Assembly (NCBI RefSeq): GCF_007565055.1
Contig: NC_044552.1
Span: 147,574,858 to 147,638,857 of the forward strand
Length of the DNA stretch: 64,000 bases
Source: Rhinopithecus roxellana
Lineage: Eukaryota; Chordata; Mammalia; Primates; Cercopithecidae
Reading direction: 5' to 3'
Position 1 is the first letter of the stretch; every line of letters starts with the position of its first letter. The notes beneath the pieces were generated by a model, which did no database searches, was not told the origin of the DNA, and saw only the letters and a program-made list of their open reading frames with translations. This document shows, piece by piece, positions 49,201 through 59,614 of this stretch. A program made the translations under genes and the position numbers.

Positions 49201-50020
49201 TAACAGAGTTAGCAATTTGTTCCAAGAAGGGAAGGGTGGAACTCTGTGTGAGGAAGTCACACATCAGAAAGCAATCTCTCAGCAAGCTTCTCTCTAGTTA
49301 TTATCTCAGCATATTTCCTTTTTCACCATGGGCCCCTATGGGTTCCCAAATCTCACCTGGCAGATTCCCCGAAAAGAGCGTTAGCAAACTGCTTCCTGAG
49401 AACTAAGCTGTAACTCTGTGAGAGGAATTCACAGATCACAAAAAAGTTTCTCAGAAAGTTTCTTTCACGTTTTGAACTGATGATATTTCCTTTTTCAGCG
49501 TAGGCCTCAATGCGATCCAAAGAAGTCCTTCTCAGGGCCCTCAAAGACAGTGTTAACGGAATGCTGCACGAAAAATAAGTGTAACTTTGGGAGATGAATT
49601 CACACGTCACAAAGATGTTTGTAACAGAGCGGCTATCTAGTTTTCATCTGATAATATTTCCTTTGTCACCACAAGCTTCATGGCGTTCAGAAGTATCCCA
49701 CTGCAGATTTCCAGAATACTGTGTTAGCAACCTGAACACTGAGGAGAAAAATGTAACTCTGTGAGTTGCATTCACACATCGAAATGAAGTTTCTCAGACG
49801 GCTTCCTTCCAATTTTGATCTGAGGACATTTTCTTTTTCACCATAGCTCTCAGTGAGCTCCTAAATATCACTTTGCAGAACACAAGATAACAGACTTAGC
49901 AAACTCTTCAAAGAAGGGAAGGGTGGAACTCTGTGTGATGAACTCACACATCAGAAAGCAATCTCTCAGAAGGCTTCTCTCTAGTTATTATGTGAGGATA
50001 TTTCCTTTTTCACCAAGGGC

Positions 50021-51904
50021 CCCTATGGGCTTCCCAAATCTCACTTGCAGATTCCACGAAAAGAGTGTTAGCAAACTGCTTCCTGAGAACTAAGCTGTAA
50101 CTCTGTGAGAGGAATTCACAGAACACAAAGAAGTTTCTCAGAAAGCTTCTTTCACGTTTTGAACTGATGATATTTCCTTTATCAGCGTAGGCCTCAATGC
50201 GATCCAAGGAAGCCCTTCTCAGATTCCTCAAAGACAGGGTTAATGGACTGCTCCATGAAACATAACTGTAACTCTGTGAAATGAATTCACACATCACCAT
50301 GAAGTTTCTAAGGAAACTTCTATCTAGTTTTCATCTGTGGATATTTCCTTTGTCACCGTAAGGTTCATTCCGCTATGAAGTATCTAATTGCAGATTTCCA
50401 GAAAACTGTGCTAACAAACTGATCACGGAAGACAAACGTGTAACTCTGTGAGTTGCATTCACACATGGCAATGCAGTTTCTCAGAAAGCTTCTCTTTAGT
50501 TATTATGTGAGGATATTTCCTTTTTCACCATAGCCCTCAATGAGCTCCCAAATATACCTTTGCAGAATCCACGACAACAGTGTTAGCAAACTGTTCCAAG
50601 AAGGGAAGTGTGGAACTCTGTGTGATGAAGTCACAGGTCAGAAAGCAATCTCTCAGAAAACATCTCTATAGTTATTTTGGGAGGATATTTCCTATTTCAC
50701 CATGGCCCCCATGGGATCCCAAATATCACTTCCAGAATCCACGAATAGACTGTTCGCAAACTGCTTCCTGAAGTCTAAGTTATACGTCTGTGAGATGAAC
50801 ACACATATCAGAAAGAAGTTTCTCAGAAAGCTTCTCTCTAGTTATTATGTGAAGATGTTTCCTTTTTCACCATAGTCCTCAATGAGCTCCCAAATATACC
50901 TTTGCAGTATCCACGACAACAGCGTTATCAAACTGTTCCAAGAAGGGATGGGTGGAGCTCTGTGTGATGAAGTCACAAATCAGAAAGCAATCTCTCAGAA
51001 AGTTCTCTCTAGTCATTATATGAGGATATTTCCTTTTTCATCATGGGCCCCTATGGGCTCCCAAATATCACTTTCCAGATTCCACGAAAACACTGTTAGC
51101 GAACTGCTTCCTGAAGTCTAATTTATAATTCTGTGAGATGAACTCACAGATCAGAAAGAAGTTTCTCAGAAAGCTTCTATTTAGTTACAATGTGAGGATA
51201 TTTCCTTTTTCACCATAGCCCTCAATGAGCTCCCAAATATACCTTTGCAGAACCCACGACAACAGTGTTAGCAAACTGTTCCAAGAAGGGAAGGGTGGAA
51301 CTCTGTGTGATGAAGTCACCCATCAGAAAGAAATCTCTCAGAAAGCTTCTCTCTAGTTATTATGTGAGATTATTTCCTTTTTCATTATGGACCACTATGG
51401 GTTCCCAATATCACTTTTCAGATTTCACGAAAAGTGTGTTAGCAAACTCCTTCCTGAAGTCTAAGCTATAAGTCTGTGAGATGAACTCACAGATCAGAAA
51501 GAAGTTTCTCAGAAGGCTCTATCCCATTTTGAAGGGATGATATTTCCTTTGTCAGCGTAGGCCTCAATGCGATCCCAGGAAGCCTTTCTCAGGTTCCTCA
51601 AAGACAGTGTTTATGGACTGCTCCACGAAACATAAGTGTCACTCTGTGAGATGAATTCACAAATCACCAAGAAGTTTCTATGAAAGCTTCTTTCTAGTTT
51701 TCATCTGTGGATATTTCCTTTCTCACCGTAATGTTCATGCGCTATGAAGTATCTAATGGCAGATTTCCAGATAACTGTGTTAACAAACTGATCACCTAAG
51801 AGAAACGTGTAACTCTGTGAGTTGCATTCACACATGGCAATGCAGTATCTCAGAAAGCTTCTCTTCAGTTATTATATGAGGATATTTCCTTTTTCTCCAT
51901 AGCC
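50021..51904 (-). repeat. Linker satellite between copies B and C, with a dimeric stretch
   Basis: Tetrameric satellite that collapses to a two-monomer register at about 50.5-51.5 kb. Type D sequence passes directly into type A near 50.83 and 51.17 kb with types B and C missing. The ACAACAG(T/C)GTTA landmark falls near 50575, 50918 and 51260, a period of about 343 bp. Tetramers resume after about 51.5 kb. No gene is seen. Confidence 0.85.
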
Positions 51905-54900
51905 CTCAATGAGCTCCCAAATATACCTTTGTATAACCCACGACAACAGTGTAAGCAATCTGTTCCAAGAAGAGAAGGGTGGAACTTTGTGTGATGAAGT
52001 CACACATCAGAAAGCAACCTCTCAGAAAGATTCTCTCTTGTTATTATGTGAGGATATTTCCTTTTTCATCAAGGGCCCCTATGGGCTCCCAAATATCACT
52101 TTCCAGAATCCATGAAAAGAGTGTTCGCAAACTGCTTCCTGAAGTCTAAGTTATACATCTGTGAGATGAACTCACAGATCAGAAACATGTTTCCCAGAAA
52201 GCTGCTTTCACGTTTTGAACGGATGAAATTTCCTTTATCAGCGTAGGCCCCAAAGCGATCCAAGGAAGCCCTTCTCAGGTTCCTCAAAAACAGTGTTAAT
52301 GGACTGCTGCCCGAAACATAAGTGTAACTCTGTGAGATGAATTCACTCATCACCAAGAAGTTACTATGAAAGCTTCTTTCTAGTTTTCATCTGAGGATAT
52401 TTCCTTTGTCACCGTAAGCTACATTGCGCTAAGAGGTATACAATTGCAGATTGCCAGAAAATTTAGTTAGCATACTGATCACTGAAGAGAAACGTGTAAT
52501 TCTGTGAGTTGCATTCACACATGGCAATGCAGATTCTCAGAAAGCTTCTCTTTAGTTTTTATGTGAGGATATTTCCTTTTTCACCATAGCCCTCAATGAG
52601 CTCCCAAATATACCTTTGCAGAATCCACGACAACAGTGTTAGCAAACTGTTCCAAGAAGGGAAGAGTGGAACTGTGTTTGATGAAGTCACACATCCGAAA
52701 GCAATCTCTCAGAAAGCTTCTGTCTAGTTATTATGTGAGGATATTTCCTTTTTCACCATGGGCCCCTATGGCCTCCGAAATATCACTTTAGATTCCACGA
52801 AAAGAGTGTTAGCAAACTGCTTCCTGAAGTCTAAGTTATAAGTCTGTGAGATGAACTCACCGATCAGAAAAAAGTTTCTCAGAAAGCTTCTTTCATGTTT
52901 TGAACGGATGAAATTTCCTTTATCAGCGTAGGCCTCATTGCGAACCAAAGAAGCCCTTCTCATGTTCCTCAAAGACAATGTTAATGGACTGTTCCACGAA
53001 ACATAAGTGTAACTCTGTGTGATGAATTCACACATCACCAAGAAGTTTCTAAGAAAGCTTCTTTCTAGTTTTCATCTGAGGATATTTCCTTTGTCACTGA
53101 AAGCTTCATTGCCTTAAGAGGTATCCCACTGCAGAATTCCAGAAAACTTAGTTAGCATCTGATCACTGAAGAGAAACGTGTAACTCTGTGAGTTGCATTC
53201 ACACATGGCAATGCAGTTTCTCAGAAGGCTTCTTTCCAGTTTTGATCTGAGGATATTTCATTTTTCACCATAGCCCTCAATGAGCTTCAAATATACCTTT
53301 GCAGTATCCACGAAAACAGTGTTAGCAAACTGTTCCAAGAAGGGAAGGGTGGAACTCTGTGTGATGAAGTTACACATCAGAAAGGAATCTCTCAGAAAGC
53401 TTCTCTCTGGTATTATGTGAGGATATTTCCTTTTTCATCATGGTCCCCATGGGCTCCCAAATATGCCTTTCCAGAATCCATGAAAGAGTGTTAGCAAACT
53501 GCTTCCTGAAGTCTAAGTTATAACTCTGTGACATGAACTCACAGATAAGAAAGAAGTTTCTCAGAAAGCTTCTTTCACATTGTTGAACGGATGAAATATC
53601 CTTTATCTGCGTAGGCCTCAATCCGATTCGAGGAAGCACTTCTCAGGTTCCTCAAGGACAGTGTTAATGGACTGCTCCACGAAACATAAGTGTAACTCTG
53701 AGAGATGAATTCACACATCACCAAGAATTTTCTAAAAACGCTTCTTTCTAGATTCATCTGAGGATACTTCCTTTGTCACCATAAGCTTTATTGCACTAAG
53801 AGGTATCCCATTGCAGATTTCCCGAAAACTTAGTTAGCAAACTGATCACTGAAGAGAAATGTGTAACTCTGTGAATTGCATTCACTCACGGCATTGCAGT
53901 TTCTCCGAAGGCTTCTTTCCAGTTTTGATCTGAGGATATTTCATTTTTCACCATAGCCCTCAATGAGCTTCAAAATATACCTTGCAGAATCCATGACAAC
54001 AGTGTTAGCACACTGTTCCCAGAAGGGATGGTGGAACTCTGTGTGCTGAAGTCACACATCAGAAAGCAATCTCTCAGAAAGCTTCTCTCTAGTCATTATG
54101 TGAGGATATTTCCTTTTTCATCAAGGGCCCCTTTCGGGTCCCAAATATCACTTTCTGTATTCCACGAAAAGGGAGTTTGCAAACTGCTTCCTGAAGTCTT
54201 AGTTATAAGTCTGCGAGATGAGCTCACAGATCAGAAAGAAGTTTCTAAGAAGGCTTCTTTCACGTTTTGACGATGATATTTCCTTTATCAGCGTCGGCCT
54301 CAATGCGATCCAAGGGAAACCGTTCTCAGGTTCCTCAAAGACAGTGTTAATGGACTGCTCCACGAAACATAAGTGTAACTCTGTGAGATGAATTCACACA
54401 TCACCAAGAAGTTTCTAAGAAACCTTCTTCTAGTTTTCATATGAGGATATTTCCTTTGTCACGTAAGCTTCATTGCGCTGGGAGGTATAGCATTTGCAGA
54501 TTTCAGAAAACTTAGTTAGCAAACTGATCACTGAAGAGAAACGTTTAACTCTGTGAGTTGCAATCACTCATTGCAATGCAGTTCTCAGAAGGCTTCTTTC
54601 CATTTTTGATCTGAGGATATTTCCTTTTTCACCATAGCCCTCTAACCGCTCCCAAATATACCATTGCAAAATCCACGACAACAGTGTTAGCAAACTGTTC
54701 CAAGAAGGGAAGGGTGGAACTCTGTGTGATGAAGTCACACATCAGAAAGCAATCTCTCAGAAAGCTTCTCTCTAGTTATTATGTGAGGATATTTCCTTTT
54801 CACCATGGGCCAATATGGACTACAAATATCACTCTCCAGATTCCACGAAAAGAGTGTATTGCAACCTGCGTCCTGAAAGTCTATGTTATAAGTCTGTGAG

Positions 54901-56005
54901 ATGAACTCACAGATCAGAACGAAGTTTCTCAGAAAGCTTCTTCACGTTGAACGGAGAAATTTCCTTTATCAGCATAAGCCTCAATGCGATCCACGAAGCC
55001 CTTCTCAGGTTCCTCAAAGACAGTGTTAATGGACTGCTCCACGAACACATGAGTGTAACTCTGTGAGATGATTCACAATCACCAGAAGTTTCTAAGAAAG
55101 CTTCTTTCTAGTTTCATCTTAGGAATATTTCTTTGTCCCATAAGCTTCTTGCGCTAAGAGGTATCGCATTGCCAGAATTCCGGAAAACGTAGTTAGCACA
55201 CTCATCACTGAAGAGAAACGTGTAACTCTGTGAGTCGCTTTACACATGGCAATGCAGTTTCTCAGAAAGCTTCTCTTTAGTTATTATGTGAGGATATTTC
55301 CTTTTTCACCATAGCCCGCAATGAGCTCCCAAATCTACCTTAGCAGAATCCACAACAACAGTGTTAGCAAAACTGTTCCAAGAAGAGAAGGGGTGGAAGG
55401 GTGGAACTCTGTGTGACGACGCCACACATCAGAAGGAGTCTCTCAGAAAGCTTCATTCTAGTTATTATGTGAGGATATTTTCTTTTCACCATGGCCCCTA
55501 GGGCTCCCAAATATCACTTTACAGATTCCACGAAAAGAGTGTTAGCAAACTGCTTCCTGAATCTAAGTTACTAAGTCTGTGAGATCAACTCACAGATGAG
55601 AAAGTAGTTCTCAGAAAGCTTCTCTCACGTTTTGAACGGAAGAAATTTCATTTATCAGCGTAGGCCTCAATCGATCCAAAGAAGCCGTTCTCAGTTTCCT
55701 CAAAGACAGTGTTAATGGACTGCTCCACGAAACATAAGTGTAACTCTGTGAGATGAATTCACACATCACCAAGAAGTTTCTAAGATAGCTTCTTTCTAGT
55801 TTTCATCTGTGGATATTTCCTTGTCACCGTAAGGTTCATTCCGCTCTGAAGTATCTATGCAGATTCCAAAACTGTGTTAACAACTGATCACTGAAGAGAA
55901 ACGTGTAACTCTGTGAGTTGCACTCACACATTGCACTGCAGTTTCTCAGAAAGCTTCTCTTTAGTTTATTATGTGAGGATATTCCTTTTTCACCATAGCC
56001 CTCAA
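51905..56005 (-). repeat. Alpha satellite: partial 18-kb unit copy C
   Basis: Matches copy A from 9713 and copy B from about 34.3 kb; the B-to-C offset is 17984 bp at the 35.77/53.76 kb landmark. Like B it lacks the extra tetramer of copy A. Like A it has the original sequence at 55.12-55.63 kb. From about 53.9 kb one-base indels become very frequent. The match ends near 56.0 kb at a recombinant junction. No gene is seen. Confidence 0.88.
55774..55804. other. Empty L1 target site in copy C
   Basis: A single copy of the 31-bp L1 target sequence, identical to 14279-14309 and 37802-37832, followed by uninterrupted satellite. With copy B, it gives two independent pre-insertion sites in this window. 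Confidence 0.9.
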
Positions 56006-57972
56006 TGATCAATGCATCCAAGGAAGCCCTTATCATGGCCTCAAAGATAGTGGTAATGGACTGCTCCACGAAAATAAGTGTAAAACTCTGAGATGAATTC
56101 ACCACATCACCAAGAGTTTCTAAGAAACCTTTCTTCTACTTTCGTATGAGGATATTTCCTTTGTCACCATAAGCTCCATTGCGCTAGGAGGTTAGCATTG
56201 CAGATTCCAGAAAACTTAGTTAAACACTGTCACTGAAGAGAAAGTGTAACTCTGTGAGATGCACTCATCATTGCAATGCAGTTTCATCGGAGGCTTCTTC
56301 CATTTTTGATCTGAGGAATTCCTTTTCACCATAGCCTCTAACCGCTCCCAAATATACCATTGCAAATCCACAGACAACAGTGTTAGCAAAACTGTTCAAG
56401 AAGGGAAGGGTGGAACTGTGTGTGATGAAGTCACACATCAGAAAGCAATCTCTAAGAAAGCTTCTCTCTAGTTATTATGTGAGGATATTTCCTTTTTCAC
56501 CATGGGCCCCTATGGACTCAAATATCACTCTCCAGAATCCACGAAAAGAGTGTTGCAACCTGCTTTCTGATGTCTATGTTATAAGTCTGTGAGATGAACT
56601 CACAGATCAGAACGAAGTTTCTCAGAAAGCTTCTTTCACGTTGAACGGAAAGAAATTTCCTTATCAGCGTCACGTCTCAATGCGATCCACGAAAGCCCTT
56701 CTCATGTTCCTCAAAATATAGTGGTAATGGACTGCTCCACGAAATATAAGTGTAAACTCTGTGAGATGAATTCACACACCAAGAAGTGTCTAAGAAACCT
56801 TCTTTTAGTTTTCATATGAGGATATTTCCTTTGTCACCGTTCAGAGCTTCATTGCGCTAGGAGGTATAGCATTGCAGATTTCCAGAAAATACTTATGCAA
56901 ACTGATCACTGAAGAAAACGTGTGAACTCTGTGAGTTGCAATCACTCATTGCAATGCAGTTTCTCAGAAGGCTTCTTTCATTTTTATCTGTGGATATTTC
57001 CTTTTTCACCATAGCCCTCAATGAGCCCAACTATACATTTGCAGAATCCACGGACAACAGTGTTAGCAAAACTGTTCCAAGAAGGGAAGGGTGGAACTCT
57101 GTGTGATGAAGTCACACATCAGAAAGCAATCTCTCAGAAAACTTCCCTCTAGTTATTATGTGAGGATATTCCTTTTACCATGGGCCCCTAGGGCTCCCAA
57201 ATATCACTTCCAGATTCCACGAGAAGAGTTTAGCAAACTGCTTCCTGAAATCTAAGTTATAAGTCTTTGAGATTAACTCACAGATCAGAAAGAAGTTTCT
57301 CAGAAGGCTTCTTTCACGTTTGAAGCATGAAATTTCCTTATCAGCGTAGGCCTCAATGCAATCCAAGGAAGCCCTTCTCAGTATCCTCAAAGACAGTGTT
57401 AATTTACTGATTCACGAAACATATAAATGTAACTCTGTGAGCTGAATTCACACACACCAAGAAGTTTCTAAGAAAGCTTCTTTCTACTTTTCATCTGAGG
57501 ATATTTCCTTTGTCACCTTAAGTTTCTTTGCGCTAAGAGGCATCCCATGCTGATTTCCAGAAAAGTAGTTAGCAAACTGATCACTGAAGAGAAACTTGAA
57601 ACTTTGTGAGTGCAGTACATCATGGCAATGCAGTTTCTCAGAAGGCTTCTTTCCAGTTTGATCTGAGGATATTCCTTTTTCACCAGAGCCCTCATGAGCT
57701 CTACAATATAGCTTAGCAGAATCCACGACAACAGTGTTGGCAAACTGTTCCAAGAAGGGAATGGTGGAACTCTGTGTGATGAAGTCACACATCAGAAAGC
57801 AATCTCTCAGAAAGCTTCTCTCTAGTTATTATGTGAGATATTTCCTTTTTCACCATGGGCCCTATGGACTCCCAAATATCACTTTCCAGATCCACGAAAA
57901 GAGTGTTAGCAAACTCCTTCCTGAAGTCTCAGTTCTAAGTCGGTGAGATGAACTCACAGATCAGAAAGAAGT
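56006..57972 (-). repeat. Irregular, indel-rich alpha satellite with repeated tetramers
   Basis: Begins at a jump from type A (CCCTCAATGA) into type C (TCAATGCATCCAAGGAAG) near 56003-56009. The segment then repeats material of 54.3-54.9 kb: the rare CTCTAACCGCTCCCAAATAT near 54641 recurs near 56336, and the AGGAGGTATAGCATTGCAG family near 54.48 kb recurs near 56.19 and 56.86 kb. Missing and extra single bases are common. It ends where the second L1 is inserted. No gene is seen. Confidence 0.8.
57965..57972. repeat. Target-site duplication, 5' side of truncated L1
   Basis: AAAGAAGT at the end of the satellite, matched by AAAGAAGT at 59607-59614, where the leading A bases merge with the poly(A). 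The satellite CAGAAAGAAGTTTCTCAG motif is split exactly here and resumes after the insert. Confidence 0.75.
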
Positions 57973-58503
57973 CATCACTGGCCCATCAGAGAAATGCAAA
58001 TCAAAACCACAATGAGATACCATCTCACACCAGTTAGAATGGCAATCATTAAGAAGTCAGGAAAAACAGGTGTTGGAGAGGATGTGGAGAAATTGGAACA
58101 CTTTTACACTGTGGTGGATGTAAAACTAGTTCAACCATTATGGAAAAACAGTATGGCAATCCTCAGGATCTAGAAATGAATGTACCATATGACCCAGCCA
58201 TCCCACTACTGGGTATATACCAAGGATTATAAATTAGTCTACTACAAAGACACATGTACAACGTATGTTTATGCGGCACTATTCACAATAGCAAAGACTT
58301 GGAATCAACCCAAATGTCCATCTGTGACAGACTGGATTAAGAAATGTGGCACATATACACCATGGAATACTATGCAGCCATAAAAAGGATGAGTTTGCGT
58401 CCTTTGTAGGGACATGGATGCAGCTGGAAACCATCATTCTTAGCAAACTATCACAAGAAGAGAAAACCAAACCACCGCATGTTTCACTCATAGGTGGGAA
58501 CTG
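57973..58503 (+). pseudogene. L1 ORF2: L1 ORF2 C-terminal fragment, frameshifted
   Basis: Encodes the last part of ORF2p in several frames. It begins near the CATCACTGG..ATCAGAGAAATGCAAATC landmark and covers the zinc-knuckle region and C-terminus. The recognisable stretches SHYWVYTKDYKLVYYKDTCT and AALFTIAKTWNQPKCPSVTD lie in 58180-58383. Single-base indels (such as GGCCCATCAG for GGCCATCAG near 57980, and a lost base near 58345) break the frame. There is no endonuclease or reverse transcriptase domain, so it is non-functional. Some of the breaks may be sequencing errors, since this part of the window is indel-rich. Confidence 0.88.
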
Positions 58504-58728
58504 AACAATGAGATCACGGACTCGGGAAGGGGAACATCACACACTGGGGTCTATCATGGGGAGGGGGGAGGGGGAGGAGGGAGGGATTGCATTGGGGAGT
58601 TATACAGATATAAATGATGATAAGATGGGGTGCTGACGAGTTGATGGGTGCAGCACACCAACATGGCATAAGGATACATATGTAACAAACCTGCACGTTA
58701 TGCACATGTACCCTAGAACTTAAAGTAT

Positions 58729-58754
58729 AAAAAAAAAAATAAAAAAAAAAAAAA
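58729..58754 (+). other. Internal L1 poly(A) tract
   Basis: An A run broken by one T at 58740, directly after the L1 3' end (CCTAGAACTTAAAGTAT). It marks the genuine end of the source L1, and the sequence beyond it is not L1. Confidence 0.9.
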
Positions 58755-59591
58755 GAATCTGATGAAAGTTTTAGATCCCTTACTTGGAAAAACACCTTCA
58801 CTGACAAATTAATTTATATCCCAAAGTCATCTGTGAGAATCCAAGTGAGAACAGATAGACTATATAGTAGAGGAATGCATCAGCACCCTTGGGAGGAATG
58901 AGCTTCTCTCCATGTGAACTCCAAACCATAGAGGGGAGAGATTCTGGAATCTCTCTATGCTCTGGTGCGACATGCTCCTTCTTTTTCATTATTCTAGATT
59001 AGAATCATCTGGACAACGAAATAGCCATAGTGGTTATGAAAGGTGAGATTTTGCGTACTTTCCATTCTGCATTATATATTTCTGCCAAAAATTTTCCTGT
59101 AAGATGGTATTACTATTGTAATCAGACACAAAATAAAGAAAAGAAAACCAAAGTTTGCATTACGGACAATAATAGATTTGCCAATTTTGTGCATACAAAG
59201 ATTATCATGTGTTTTGCTTGCAGTTCTGCCACATGGCATCGGTAGAGGAGAGGCTAACTCAAACTATGGTGCTCCTTCACTGGATTGCTGTGTGGCTGCC
59301 TAAAAAACCTGCAGGGTACCTGTGAATGTGCCAGAGAGCCTCAGATACATTGTTAGGAGAATAAAGCAAGATGTAAAATGTGTGTAGAGGTACTACACAT
59401 TTGTGGAGCGTAGAAAAGGAATATTAGTTGATGCATCGAGAATACCTTTAGGAGGACCAGAAAAACCTGGCAGAGAGTGTTGTCTTTAGAAGGTCTAGCG
59501 CAGTAAGGAGGCTGCTGTTCACTCTTGTACCCTTTCACTTTGAAATTTGTTCAATTATGAATTACCTATTCAATAAATAGATAAAAATTGT
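58755..59591 (+). other. L1 3' transduced genomic sequence
   Basis: About 837 bp that is neither alpha satellite nor L1 and shows no convincing ORF or known repeat to my eye. It ends with AATAAA at 59572-59577, 15 nt before the terminal poly(A). It should be unique or low-copy DNA from downstream of the source L1, and it could serve as a tag for that progenitor locus. It could also hold an older repeat that I did not recognise. Confidence 0.75.
59572..59577 (+). terminator. Polyadenylation signal AATAAA of the transduced transcript
   Basis: A canonical AATAAA 15 nt upstream of the 18-nt poly(A) at 59592. It explains why the readthrough transcript was cut and tailed here. Confidence 0.85.
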
Positions 59592-59606
59592 AAAAAAAAA
59601 AAAAAA

Positions 59607-59614
59607 AAAGAAGT
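59607..59614. repeat. Target-site duplication, 3' side of truncated L1
   Basis: AAAGAAGT, overlapping the end of the poly(A) and running into TTCTCAG of the interrupted monomer. Confidence 0.75.

Larger units (their letters stand above)
34300..50020 (-). repeat. Alpha satellite: 18-kb unit copy B, without the L1
   Basis: Aligns with copy A from about 10.1 kb, with an intact L1-free target at 37802-37832, and runs to about 50020. There A and B diverge: CACCATGGGCCCC near 32030 in A, CACCAAGGGCCCC in B. Compared with A it lacks the tetramer seen at 11735-12420, gains one at about 42604-43287, and carries a different patch at about 37160-37650. The stretch 34.3-37.8 kb has many one-base indels, whereas 38-50 kb is clean. 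No gene is seen. Confidence 0.9.
57973..59609 (+). mobile_element. L1: 5'-truncated L1 with 3' transduced segment
   Basis: One insertion bounded by an 8-bp target-site duplication. It consists of an L1 3' end (57973-58728), an A-rich tract (58729-58754), about 837 bp of unrelated sequence (58755-59591) and a terminal 18-nt poly(A) (59592-59609). The L1 part corresponds to the full-length element from about codon 1096 of ORF2 to its 3' end and belongs to a closely related subfamily (it shares the KDYKLVYYKDTCT stretch). This arrangement is the hallmark of L1 transcripts that read past their own weak polyadenylation site and end at a downstream genomic one. Confidence 0.85.

Noticed and set aside
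1039..54899. Dozens of small ORFs of about 60-114 codons with nearly the same sequence (such as those beginning MVMCEFISQSYTYV and MLANCSKKGRVELC)
   Set aside because: They recur once per satellite tetramer, start and stop wherever the repeat allows, break with every indel and appear on both strands. They are by-products of a stop-poor satellite and not a gene family.
58755..59591. A host gene exon or independent retroposon between the two A tracts
   Set aside because: No convincing ORF or splice sites are seen, and one outer pair of target duplications encloses the L1 and this segment together. Transduction explains it more simply, though a database search was not possible.
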